A stretch of DNA of 64,000 nt. Source: Paratinospora sagittata. Its lineage: Eukaryota > Streptophyta > Magnoliopsida > Ranunculales > Menispermaceae. The notes under the pieces were generated by a model. That model saw only the letters and a program-made list of their open reading frames with translations, was not told the DNA's origin and searched no databases. How positions within the stretch are numbered: position 1 is the first letter of the stretch; every line of letters begins with the position of its first letter. Position numbers and translations under genes: made by a program. Of the stretch, positions 37,662-48,269 are shown in pieces. Location of the stretch: positions 6,285,729 through 6,349,728 of the forward strand of contig CM069600.1 of assembly GCA_035771175.1 (NCBI GenBank), read 5' to 3'.

Positions 37662-40600
37662 TAAATTAAATAATGTTATTTATTGATTTGGTAATAATAA
37701 TAACTTATACACTTATAAATTTTCTTGTTAAAAAAGAGATCCTAATTACTACAAAGTTACAACTTTTTTTTAGAACACAATAATTCAACTTATCATTTCA
37801 AATTAAATAAAAATTATAATAATTAAAAATAAAAATACAAAGATTTATTATTTTGTATATCATTTTTTTGTCCTATGTATAGTTTACATTTTATTTCTTC
37901 TATAACAATTCATAATGTTATTATTTTATATATTAAGCTAAATAACATAATTTTTATTTTTATTTTCTATTTCTATTTTACTTTTTTACAACTTTTATAA
38001 TTTTTTTTCATTTCATGACATCTATATTTAATTGCGAATAATTAATTTATACTTTTATTACTTATCCCATATTATATTATACACTATCATATTACAATTA
38101 ATTACATAAACTTTTATAAAAGATTATAAAAAAGTTTATAAAAAATTAATTATATTTTATAAGATAACAATTTTCAAATTAAAAAAAATTTAATGAATAT
38201 TATATATTCACGTGCAACACACAAACATATATATATATATATATATAATTAAATTAAGTATTGGGTCTTTGGGCCAATTCTTGATATGTAAACGTAGACC
38301 AGCTCAATAAATTTTGGGACCAGGCAGGGCCAACCCTTTATAATAATTGAGTCTGAGTTTGGGTCGAGTCATTTTGATCGGTCCAGACCCAGGGTCTCGA
38401 GCTAAATTATCATCCATACCTAAAGGTCAATAAGGAAACAGAGAAAGGGTAATTCTAGATATACCTACCAAAAAGACTTTCTGTACTTACATGCTTCATA
38501 AATTTTTTAACAATGATACGTAAAAAGTTTTGATGAGTAAATTTAGAATTGCCCCTATTTTTTATTGATACATTTAGAATTAATGATGGCCAGCTTTTTG
38601 TTTAATAAGCTAAAAAGATATTTGCTTGCCAAAAGATGACTCGGTTAGGAAAAACACGAATCAAAGATGATAGCACAGCTTCTACTTTGAAGATGTTATG
38701 GTGGCTCGTTGTAAGACGTCAAAGCTTGGGGTGGAATGGATTTATAAGCAACATCTGAAAGGTAATACATTTTGGATTTGCATTCAAATGGATGATAGCA
38801 ACTTGGGTTGGAAGAGGGTTCTAAAAATGAGAGACTTTGCGGTTAATTTGGCGAAATATATATATCATTGGAGATGGCAAGTCTACGTGCCTATGGCGAG
38901 ATCAGTTGCGATTAGATTGAGGAAACCAACATTTCCTTGGAAAATCTTAAGTGTTTTTTGGTAATAGATCACCTAGTCATAGGTAAACGTTTGAAGAGTT
39001 ACCTTGGGCAGAATTCTAATGGTGGATAGGATGAGAAGATTCAAGCAAGACAAATTGATCTTTCATGTCATCTTTGTTGCAATATTGAGAAGTGAATCAA
39101 AGTTCATCTCATTTCCATTGTCTCTTGAACCTAATGGTAAATTCTCATGCAAATCCATTGTCCATGCCCTACATTTTTCACACAATCGAAGTTCATCTCA
39201 TTTCCCACTTGAGTGTCATATCTCTAATTTGAATTTTGGCTAGGATTATTTGTGAGAAAGTGTATTAGCCATCATGGAAGGAGAGGAAAAAATTAGGGGA
39301 AAGAAGAAAAGTGGATATTCAAGGATTAATTACTTTGGTAATTAGGAAAGTCCCATGAACTCTCGGTTTAAAGTGGCCTTTGCAGCTACCATTTATCATA
39401 CTTAGTGGGAAAGAAATAAGAGGAGAATAATGAATGGCCAAACCAACAAGTGTTGGGATTGTCATTAGAGAAATCATTCAACATGTGAAAGGAAGATGGA
39501 AAAGCTTCAATGAGAACTTGCCTTGTTCAAAATGGGCTCTTTTCATTGCTAGGAAAAGGGATGTTGATGCAAGGTGATTTGAAAAGGTGAGTTTTCCTAA
39601 TATATAGCTTGAACACTCCTCCTTTCTGGTTGTGCTTCAACTTAGATGGATTCATTTATTCATTTAGAGCTAGGTTTGGGTTGGCATTTTTCCTAATTTA
39701 TAGCTTGAACACTCCTCCTCTCTAGTTGTGTTTTAAGTTAGATGGATTCATTTATTCATTTAAAGCTAGGTTTGGTGGGTTTGATGCCAACGGTGGTCGA
39801 CAGATTGAGGGACAACCATGCGATCAGAGGTTCGAGTCTCGCGATGCGCAAGAAATGGAAATATTGCTCATCGTGTGGGAAATGGAAGTATCGATAGAAA
39901 ACGAAAGTACTGGTGGACTCGGGTAATTCTTGCGGGAGTTCGTGCAACCACCAATTGTCAGGTTGACACGTTGGTGTGGGGATTAATAGGTCCCGATGTG
40001 ATCTGATACTCCACGAGTAGGGATTGTATGGGGTCCGGGGTGCATATTCAGGGTCTTGTTTCCAGTACTCAAAAAGAAAAAGAAAACAAAAGGGTTTGGG
40101 GGTTTGAGTATGGACACCTAATTAAGATCACCTTCCTATTGCTTATGTGGTAATTGAAATCATTGAACTATGCTAGAACTACAAGCTTGAGCTTTAGTAG
40201 GTGGGCGTTCTCTTAAAGTGACTCTTTAATGATGGTGAATTGAGTGAACAAGGTGTTGACTCCTCCCTAGACAATCCTTCTACATTTTCTTGAGAACCTT
40301 ATATATCCTTGTTGAGGTTTTGGGAGGAGTGGAATTGTGTTCACTGCTTTAGAAAAGCCAACTGATGTGGAGATTGGTTAGCCTTGTGATGTTTAGTAGT
40401 TTTTAGCCCCTTTGAATGCCCTGTTCATCTTAGTAACTTGATAGATGAAGATAGAAATTAAGTTGCTATTCCTAGAATTTTGTAATTGTTCTTTTGTTCC
40501 CCTCCCCATTAATAACATAAATTTAATTTCTTATAAAAATCCAATAAGTTAACTATATCTTAATATATATAATAAGAATAATTAATTGAAAGCATCCTTA

Positions 40601-43600
40601 TGGCCGTGACTTTGTATTTCAAAGCATGCTCTGGATATTCACCTATTTGAATCTAGATCTCTTCATTTTTATATATAAGATCTCATTCAATGACTAGCTA
40701 GCTAGACCAACATCCAAACATAAGATAAACTTCACCAAATCATTACCTACAATTAAATATAATTAACACGTCATATTATGATCATTAGTATATGTGTGTT
40801 ATTCATATTAATTTCATTTTGTAATTTGACTTTGATTTAGGTACTTGGTGTATATGAATGGTCAGGACTTAATCCAATACCGCCAGAGTTTTTCCTTTTG
40901 CCCTCATATTTCCCTATAAACCCAGGTTCGCCTTGGAACTCATTTTTTTTTTCTTTTTATGATTCAAAAATGTTATAATTTTATGTTATAATTAGTTTGA
41001 ACACAATAGTTGTTCTGATTGTTAACATTTAAATTTTTTCTTAGGAAGCTATTTCTTTAATCAATAATTATAGATAGTCCTCATATTTTCTGGTAAATAA
41101 TGTACAAAGATTAGGGGATGCGAAATTTGCTTCTTTGAATGTACCTTGAACCTCTACCAACGATAGCCCTGTTTGGGAGAGCTTTTCCAAAAGCGCTTCT
41201 AGAAAAACACTTTTGAGAAAAGTTAGTCTTTCACAGCTTCTTTTAAAAGCAAAAAACTGGTTTTTTTTTATCGCAATTTTGCTAAAAGCAAGAGTTGTCA
41301 AACACCTCTAAAAGTGTTTTTGCTCCAAAAACCCTTTGGAAAAGTTCTCCCAAGCAGGGCCAATGAACTCCAACTTTGCGAGTTAAAGGTAAGTTTTTAG
41401 ATCCAGTCTTCATCTAAGCCTCCCGAGCAGCCTACAAAAAAAAAGGGGGGCCATTGAAGATCTTCGATGCTTAAGTTACTCTCTAAAGCAGAATAAGTGT
41501 AATAGTCTAGGTCTAAAGAGCATAACTTTTTTTTTTTTTTTTTTTTGAGCAGAAACAAAATGTGTATGTATTAATATGATTAAAGATAATACATCATGTT
41601 GTAAGCACCAGGGGTGATTACACATGAGTAACCAAGCTGTCATGCATAACCAACAACACCACACTAAAAATTCCAACTAAACCAAGCTAAGAGAGATCAA
41701 ATGCATCACAACCCACTACCCGGAGACGCGCAATTTTTCCAATTAAATAACCAATCAGAAATAAAAAACCATTGGCTAAAGATGATGCAAAAACCCATAA
41801 GCTAGCCTGAAACTTAATTTCCTCCGATAGTTGTGGTACAGTCTTGGCCTTGTTAAAAACTTTGTTGTTTCTCTCTAGCCACAACGACCACAAAATGGCA
41901 TAGTATGCAATCAAGCCAACACCCCTCTCTTCCCTTGATAAAGATGTTAAGTGTGATAGCGTCAGGCCTTCTTCCACCCCATCAGGTCTAAGAAACCTAT
42001 TACCTGGAAACAATCTCCACTCTTCCCATATTCTCCTTGCATAAATGCAATGAAAGAACATTTGATCCACGTATTCTCCCTCCTATTGGCATAGTGTGCA
42101 TTGGTGAGGAGACAAATACCAATTGGGGAACTGCGTTTGCAGCATCTTTGCCGTATTTATCTTCTTATGTGGTAGGATCCACCCAAAAACCCTTACCTTA
42201 GATGGTACCTGTGCCTACCAAATGTGTGTAGAAAGTGGGCATGATGGGATAGGTAATGATTCCAATATGTTGGAAAAGAAGGACTTGCAGGGATATTTTT
42301 TTGATGAGTCAAGGGAACAAATATGCCTATCTGGGTCTAAGGATAATGTGACATTTTGGAGGTGTGATAATAGGGAAAAGACTTTGGCTTGTTCTGTAAC
42401 TGTTAAGGCTCTAGGAAAATGCAGGTTCCATGATATGGGGTTTTGATCTAAGGCTATGAAAGTGGTAATAGGGTGATTGTGTACTATAGATAACCTAAAA
42501 AGAGATGGCTATAGGTATGGAAATTTGGAGTTGTCTAGCCATTTGTCCTCCCAAAAGTTGAAGGTGTGTCTGTTGCCAAGTTTGAGCTCCAAATGTGGTG
42601 ATAATTGGGGTGCTAAAGAAGAAATGAACTTCCATGGACTTCTATAAGTTGCTTTGGCTCTTCTACTTGAAACTCCTTCAAAACTGTGCTTGCCATACCT
42701 GCTTGTAATTATCTGGGCCCATAAAGATTGTGGCTCCTCAATGAACCTCCAAATACACTTACTACACAGGACACCATTTCTTAGTGAAATGTTACCAATC
42801 TCCAAACCGCCCTTCTCAACCGGTCTTTGAACCACTACCCATTTGATCAGGTTGGCCTGCCCCTTTCTAACTTTCCTCCCCAAAAAAACCTCTTGATCTT
42901 TTTCTCAATTTGGATCGCCATCGACAAAGGGATCTTGAAAAGGGACAAATAATATGATGGAATGGCCATTAAGACGAACCGAGCTAAAGTTAGATAAGAA
43001 TGTATGTTTCCACCCATCTAGTCTTTTGGAGATTTTGGAAGTGACCGGTTCCTAGAATTCAAAGGACAACGAGTTTCCTCCTAGTGGTAATCCAAGGCAA
43101 GGACTAAAAATTCAGCAAATTTCGCCGAAATTCGGCGAATTTTTTCGGTTTTTTTACCATCGAAGTGCAAAGTGGGATGTAAAATAAAAAATGCAAAAAT
43201 TCGCTAAATAATTCGATAAACTTCGACAAAAGTTTAGTTTTTCAATAAAAAATGCAAAAATTCGAGCAAAAATTCGATAAAATTTGACAAAATTCGATGA
43301 AATTAGACAGAGAAGTAAAAAAGATGTTACTTCATCAATAAAAAACAAAAAAACACTAATAATTATGTATTATTTTCAACTTCATCAACCAACATAGCAA
43401 TATAAATTTTAAAAAATAATTTAACAAGTTAACAAATTATGTAGTTTATGGGATATGCTTTACCAAAAAAAAAAAAAAAGAAGCAAAATAAATAAATAGT
43501 TAAAGTCGAAATAAGATAAAAACTTAAAAATAAATTAAAAGATTTCCTAAAGTCATCTTTTTTTAGTTAACTCTTATGAAACAAGATTAATAAACAACAC

Positions 43601-46600
43601 ATTCAAATAATAAACTAATAAATTAAGCATGATAGAATTCAAACTAGTAAAGTATATGGTCGAGAAGCAAGCCACCACAAAATTAAATATCAAAATAAAG
43701 AAAACAAATTAAGACCAAAAGCCGTCATTCAAATTCATCAACTCACTTAACAAGATTGATTTTGCTAGGTCGCTTATTGATATTTTTATGTATTAAAAGT
43801 GTCTATTTATATTAGTTTTTAGCTTATACTACAATAAATTTAGATATTTAAGCATATATGCAAAAATTCTCTAAACTTCTCTAATTTAGCAAATTTTTAC
43901 AAAAATTCTCCATGTCGAATTAAACTTCTCCGAATTAATTCTGATTTTTGAAGGTCGAAGTTTAGGGCGAAATCGAAGTTTCGTACCTTGATCCAAGGTA
44001 CTTCATGGGCCAAGTACCAATAGAACATCCAATCTTATTTGCCAGGTGAGCAAGGATCTCCTGATTCATTCTTAATTCCCACCATCTGACTCTTGCCAAT
44101 GTTTACCCTTAGACCCGAGATCTCATTGAAACACTATAGCAATCGGAAGGCGCTTAGAACATTATCTTCCTCCACCTGTCGAAAGAAGAGTGTCATCTGC
44201 ATACTGTTAATGGGAGATCTCCACCTTATCCTTGCCCACTGAGAATCCATGCACCAAAGAGTACCCCCTCGCCCTAGTCATCAAACGACTAAGCCCATCT
44301 GTTACAATGGTAAACAAAAAAGAGACAACGGATTCCCCTGCCTGAGTCTCCGACCAGCGTCAAACTTTCCCCTCGGTCTCCCATTGATGACTACTGAGTA
44401 AGTAACAAAGGAAAGACAACCCATCATACATGATTTCTATTTGTTCCCAAAACCCTTCTTTTTTAGCACAAACTCTAGAAAACCCCACTCCACCGAGTCG
44501 TATGCCTTGGCAAAGTCAATTTTAACCACTGTCCCAGTCTTGCACCGGACCCTGCAGTCTTCCACTACCTCATGAGCAATAAGCACCACATCTAAAATTT
44601 GTTTACCCTCAATGAATGCATACTGATATAGCTCGATCGTTTTGTGTAAAATTGATTTAATCCGCTTCGCCAACATCTTAGAAATAATCTTGTACAAACT
44701 TGTTACAAGGCTTATAGGCCGAAAGTCTTTCAAACTCCATGAATCAGACTTTTTTGGAATGAGGCAAATATAAGTTTCATTAGTCTGAATATTGACAATC
44801 CCATTTTGGTAAACTCTTCAACCACCTTCATAAGATCAACCTTCACTAAATCCCAGGAATGCTGGTAAAAGGCCAGCGAGAAACCATTGGGCCCCGAGGC
44901 CTTATTACCATGACAACTAAAGACCACGCCTCTAAGTTCTTCCACACCGAACGACCGTTCTAACCATCTTCTATCATCATCTGATAACTCATCCCCATGA
45001 CTCTTGCTGTTGTGATGTGTAAATGTGCTTAAAATAATCCACCACCTCATTAATCACCCTATCCTCCTCCACCACTAGGCTTCCATCCTCTCTTTCTATC
45101 TTGGAAATGACACTCTTGTTTTTTCTTGCATTGAGTAACCAATGGAAGAATTAGGAACTAGCATCACCCTCTTGTAGCCATTTAATTTTTGCCTTCTGAA
45201 GTGTCATCCTGTCTTCCCTTAGGCGCATTTATGCCAATTCAGCTTCATAGATCTTCCTGAAGGTTCCCAACTTTGTGTTCCAAGCACCATCTTCCTCCAT
45301 TTTAGCAAGGTTTCCTATCGTGTCCTCCAACCCCCTCTTTTTAGTAGTTCTTAGGCAGAATGTCTCCCTGTCCCATGCCTTGACAAACTCTTTTATCTTT
45401 TTTAGCTTGATCATGAAGCTATGACCCTCCCTACCAAAAGACTCTGTCGACCGCCACCAAAAACCCATGTTCCTTCTAAAGTCCCTATGAAGCAACCATG
45501 TGCTCTCAAAGCAAAAAGGAGATGGGCCCCATTTCACTTCTATTGTGTCTAACATGATTGGCCTATGATCTGAAGTGATTTTGCAAAGAGCCTCTTGCCT
45601 ATAAAGTGGAAAAAGCCTCTTCCATCCATCTGAAATAAAAAATCGATCGAGTCTGCAACATATGGGGGATGTTCTCATGTTAAACCATGTGAAGGTTGCG
45701 TTATGCAGGGGTGGATCTTTCAATTCTAATTCTCTAATTAACTGGTCAAATTTTTGCATGCTTCTGGTGAGCCTGGAGTTGTTTAGCTTCTCCTCTACAT
45801 ATTTGGGTGTATTGAAATCCCCAGACACACACCAAATCCCTCCACAAATGACAGATAAACCTGCTAATTCATCCCAAAAAAATTGACGAGACACCGGGGT
45901 TGATGTGTCGTACACCCCTGTTAACCACCACTGCTCCTCTGCTACCCCTTTGATACAAACTGACACAGAGAAGGACCCAATCAATCAAGACAAAACTTTC
46001 ACTGATCTAGAATCCCAAGAAATTAGGATGCCTCCTGATGAGCCCTTGGATGGTAGTGTGGTCCACCTTTTAAATCTTGACCCCCATATTTGCCCAAGTA
46101 ATCTTCTCCCAAAGAACTCTTTCTTTGTTTCTTGTAGATTAATGATGTCCGGGCTAGCTCTTTGTATAACCCTCCTTATTAATCCTTTTTTTTAGCCATT
46201 GCCACAACCCCTAATGTTCCTAGTCATGATCTTCATCTCGACACCTTGCTTTCCTTCTTGCTCGACACGCCTTTTGTTAAAAAGCTCCTATTTCCTGGTT
46301 CTTTGAAGATTTTTATACCTTCCATCACTTGATCCCACTGAATTTTTCATACTTTGCGGTGCATTCTATGCATGTAATCTAACATTGTTTCCTGAGAATT
46401 CATAGTCCCCTGGCTGTTTTTGAAATTGCCTCTTGAGACTTCCCCCCTCTTTCCCCCATAACTGCATCAGCATAAGGAGATTGGCTTGGGCCCTCCCCTT
46501 CTACTGGCATGGTAATGTTTATGGGTAAAGAACTAAGGACTTGATTTGGGCTAATGGCTAATGGTATACGGTTATGCACAAAAGAGGATGCACCTGTAGA

Positions 46601-48269
46601 ATTGTTAGGGGATCTCATAATAGGTTGAGAATAGCACAATTATCATTTACAGTAACTGTAAATGGGTTTACCTGACATATGTCGACCGCTTGTTCTGTTG
46701 CTAAGAAAATGCATCCCAATTCGACTTCTCGCATTTCCCCGTCTTCCGACGCCAACTGGAACTCTTCCGATTCCCCGTTCTCTTCCCTCGCTGCGAAAAG
46801 TTCGTTCTCTGGGTTCTCTCCGCCCCACAGGCTATCAACATCGTCGATCTCATCGTTGAAGTCTGGAATTTTCCTTTTCCCTCTAAAGTAATTGATCTTT
46901 GCTTGTGCACACAACTTCTTCAACTGCTTCTTTAATAACTTCCCTTGATGGACTCGCTTTATTGAGCTCAACGTCCTGACACAATACCCTTTTCCCTGAC
47001 CTACACGCGTTTTTCTCTTCCATGGAAGCCTTGTGGTTAGACCACAGAATCCTCTTTGTCTGAACCACCACCCTCTGTTTGTCTGCATCCTCGTTATTCC
47101 AGATGGAGAATTTCTTCGAAGAGAGCTTAAAAGTGGAAAGGTTACACTGCTTTTCTTGTTCTCTCATCTCAATTGAGACAATAAGAACTTCTATGTTTGG
47201 TAGTTTTTTTAAGAGCAAAACCTTTTTCTGATGAAAAACTGTAAAAAAAATGCAACTCTAATGCGACTACACATTCATGTTCATTGGATCATTTATTACA
47301 CACTCAAGATGTGTAAACCATACACATTCATATTCATTGAGGTTACTTCCATGAGATGAATGGAGAGAGCAATCTTTCTCCTTGTTATGTGAGTTTATCC
47401 TACAATAGGGGTGAAATTTTTTTCATATCCCATTTGTTGGATCACTAATAGGGGTGAAATTCAACCTCATTGTTTAGAATCTAAACTAGAAGTCGCAATT
47501 TTGTTCCCCTCAAGATTGGATAAGGATTAATATGGCAGCTTTTTATGATTCGTTATTTGCTATAATTTATTTCTCTTATCCAACTCTTATTAACATCATG
47601 CATGCAATATTGTAGGAAAGGTTTGGTGCTATAGTCGTGTAACTTCAATGGCTATGTCATATCTATATGGAAAGAGATTTGTTGGTCCAATCTCAAATCT
47701 TGTTCTCTTACTAAGGAACGAGTTGTATAATCAGTCTTATCAAGAAATAGATTGGAATAAAGCACGAAATTTATGTGCAAAGGTTAGTTATTAATCTTAC
47801 CATGGTACTCCAATTCATATTTGTTTATGTTTATGCGTGTGATATAGTACAATTTTTTCTTCATTTGAACTTAATAAAATTGTCGCTTTTATTTGATTCC
47901 AATGCTAGTTTTTTTTATATAAGTGAAAACCTAAAGATATTCAAATTTGATTGACTAAAAGTGATCTATCAAAGAGGAGTTAAAAATTTTGTTATTTATG
48001 TGGAAAAAGAATAAGAAAAGGTGCTTTACTTCCATGATTTCTTTATTTTTTTGCTCAAAAATGTTAAATTGTTATTGCAGGAAGATCTCTACTATCCTCA
48101 CCCTTTAATACAAGATATTTTATGGGATATTCTTCAGTATTGTGTTGAGCCTGTACTGAAACATTGGCCCTTTTCCAAGTTGAGGACAAAGGCTTTAGAA
48201 AAGACAATTAAGCACATTCATTATGAAGATGAGAATAGTCGATATGTCTGTATGGCATCTGTTGAAAAG
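32342..48269 (+). CDS. Oxidosqualene cyclase (triterpene synthase), exons 1-7; 3' half outside window
   Basis: Seven exons join in frame: 32342-32539, 33608-33799, 34725-34814, 35199-35384, 40841-40925, 47616-47782 and 48081-48269 (369 codons, GT-AG borders, no stop). Products of this family cyclise 2,3-oxidosqualene to sterol or triterpene skeletons on the ER membrane. The start [20 protein letters not shown] matches the family N-terminus. Other landmarks are [27 protein letters not shown], a QW motif (QNQDGGW), [23 protein letters not shown] and [13 protein letters not shown]. The site usually written MWCYCR (beta-amyrin type) or MLCYCR (lupeol type) reads VWCYSR, keeping the Trp and Tyr linked to beta-amyrin-type product control. 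Full proteins are about 760 residues, so the half with the catalytic DCTAE motif is not here. A beta-amyrin/lupeol/friedelin-like enzyme is likely; the exact product cannot be told. Introns 4, 5 and 7 are enlarged by transposons. Confidence 0.92.
32592..32629. repeat. (TA)n microsatellite in cyclase intron 1
   Basis: An uninterrupted TA run of about 38 bp lies 50 bp after the end of exon 1. Other AT/TTA tracts lie in the introns, for example 33,805-33,826, 34,918-34,943 and 37,629-37,660. Confidence 0.9.
33880..34034 (+). mobile_element. Au-like SINE in cyclase intron 2, TSD TATTTCCCTA
   Basis: The body at 33,890-34,024 (135 bp) is flanked by TATTTCCCTA at 33,880-33,889 and 34,025-34,034. 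An A-box-like TGGTAAGGTGAT lies near 33,903. A B box, GGTTCGATTC, lies at 33,935-33,944. The 3' part (CGCTTCGAAC, AGATTAGTCTCGTACCT) matches what I recall of the plant Au SINE family. It ends in a short A-rich tail. Confidence 0.8.
34500..34625. repeat. SINE-like fragment in cyclase intron 2
   Basis: Contains TGTTGGGAGGGTCAG and neighbouring bases shared with the SINE-like unit at 6,360-6,505, here in the opposite orientation. It is partial and no target duplication was resolved. Confidence 0.4.
35925..36125. mobile_element. hAT-like insertion in LINE D (ends not fixed)
   Basis: A GGGTCGGGTT/CCCGAC-rich segment interrupts the LINE D reading between its RT start and RT middle. TTAGGGTTATAATCGGGTCG at its left is like the ends of many hAT MITEs. 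The right end and the target duplication were not found. Confidence 0.45.
36807..38429. mobile_element. Composite hAT-like insertion in LINE D with repeated AAAGGT
   Basis: LINE D breaks off at 36,806 and resumes after 38,421. AAAGGTCA is found at both borders (36,807-36,814 and 38,422-38,429), which fits an 8-bp target duplication. AAAGGT also occurs at 37,390-37,395, exactly between two blocks. The left block is rich in GGTT/AACC and ends TTACACCCCT. The right block starts AGGAGTGGCAATTTGGGCC and ends ATTATCATCCATAC. Both are like non-autonomous hAT elements. An (AT)n tract lies in the second. Confidence 0.6.
39591..39773 (+). repeat. Tandem duplication of about 86 bp at the LINE D 3' side
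   Basis: Two copies, 39,591-39,676 and 39,687-39,773, share ATAGCTTGAACACTCCTCCT, then TTAGATGGATTCATTTATTC and AGCTAGGTTTGG, with a few substitutions. Confidence 0.75.
39769..40107 (+). mobile_element. SINE-like element in cyclase intron 4
   Basis: A body of about 308 bp (39,785-40,092) carries a B box, GGTTCGAGTC, at 39,829-39,838 and ends in an A-rich tail (CTCAAAAAGAAAAAGAAAAC). It is flanked by near-identical GGTTTGGTGGGTTTGA (39,769-39,784) and GGTTTGGGGGTTTGA (40,093-40,107). The A box is weak. The family is not recognised. Confidence 0.55.
41167..41361. mobile_element. Small MITE with GGGCCCTG-type ends
   Basis: The left end, GCCCTGTTTGGGAGAGCTTT, is matched in reverse by the right end, GCCCTGCTTGGGAGAACTTT. 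The whole 195 bp can fold on itself, with repeated AAAAGCACTTTT-like segments inside. A possible imperfect duplication (CAACGA/CAATGA) flanks it. Confidence 0.65.
41687..46236 (-). pseudogene. LINE B ORF2: endonuclease, reverse transcriptase, zf-RVT
   Basis: The start codon at 46,236 gives [14 protein letters not shown], the usual beginning of a plant L1 endonuclease. Endonuclease landmarks are [19 protein letters not shown] and SDHRPIML (about 46,150-45,540). RT landmarks are [15 protein letters not shown] (about 44,900), [19 protein letters not shown] (44,730), [17 protein letters not shown] (44,520), LRQG (about 44,340) and the catalytic YADD near 44,195. WPMKYLGLPLGG is split by a MITE at 43,998/43,089. 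The zf-RVT knuckle (LSPHQCTLC...MFFHC) lies at about 42,110-42,050. The C-terminal LERNNKVF lies at about 41,875, with the stop at 41,687. Frameshifts and stops occur near 45,990, 45,230, 44,730 and 44,430 and in other places, so it is inactive but young. Confidence 0.88.
43090..43998. mobile_element. hAT-like MITE (893 bp) in LINE B, TSD ATCCAAGG
   Basis: The element at 43,098-43,990 begins CAAGGACTAAAAATTCAGC and ends GAAGTTTCGTACCTTG, giving CAAGG(A/T)AC-type inverted ends. It is flanked by ATCCAAGG at 43,090-43,097 and 43,991-43,998. It splits the LINE B codons for PMKYLGLPLGG; removing it with one ATCCAAGG restores the LINE frame. The interior is A/T-rich with GCGAAATTC-like subterminal repeats and no ORF. 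Confidence 0.88.
46390..47110 (-). pseudogene. LINE B ORF1 remnant
   Basis: Ahead of ORF2 a frame rich in charged residues runs on the minus strand from about 47,110 ([19 protein letters not shown] in one frame; [16 protein letters not shown] in the next). It shifts frame near 46,890-47,080 and ends in stops near 46,620. No CCHC knuckle or DUF4283 core was recognised. The ORF1 assignment rests on its place before ORF2 within the same duplication-bounded insertion. Confidence 0.5.

Larger units (their letters stand above)
35740..39560 (+). pseudogene. LINE D: old L1-type ORF2, fragmented, in cyclase intron 4
   Basis: Fragments of a LINE ORF2 lie in order: the RT start ([10 protein letters not shown] where 'NDKAPGPDG' is usual, near 35,850), RT middle ([20 protein letters not shown], near 36,255), a degenerate FVDDVLIL catalytic box near 36,446, the linker ([25 protein letters not shown] near 38,770-38,860), the zf-RVT region start ([13 protein letters not shown] near 39,135), and the C-terminal [10 protein letters not shown] (about 39,400-39,435). 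Frames are interrupted by many stops. The sequence is only distantly similar to LINEs A-C, so it is a different and older family. Sense orientation relative to the cyclase. Confidence 0.75.
35385..40840 (+). other. Intron 4 of the cyclase gene (5.46 kb, filled by LINE D)
   Basis: The donor GTAAGT follows exon 4 and the acceptor TTTGATTTAG precedes exon 5. Most of the length is LINE D, two hAT-like insertions and a SINE (listed separately). The remaining parts are AT-rich. Confidence 0.85.
41527..47210 (-). mobile_element. LINE B: near full-length L1-type element, antisense in cyclase intron 5
   Basis: The element is flanked by AAGAGCATAAC (41,516-41,526) and AAGAGCAAAAC (47,211-47,221), an 11-bp duplication with one mismatch. 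Its poly(A) appears as a T-run at 41,527-41,547. On the minus strand ORF1 comes first, then ORF2 with endonuclease, RT, zf-RVT and C-terminal domain. An 893-bp MITE sits inside. The 5' part is short, so ORF1 may be incomplete. Target duplication and tail show insertion by target-primed reverse transcription. Confidence 0.88.
40926..47615 (+). other. Intron 5 of the cyclase gene (6.69 kb, holds LINE B)
   Basis: The intron splits a glycine codon (phase 1): exon 5 ends CCCAG and exon 6 begins GAAAGG after TATTGTAG. 85% of its length is the antisense LINE B at 41,527-47,210. The rest includes a small MITE at about 41,167-41,361. Confidence 0.88.

Noticed and set aside
41527..41547. T-run as part of a Pol III terminator
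   Set aside because: It lies exactly at the LINE B 3' end beside the target duplication and is its poly(A) tail read on the other strand.
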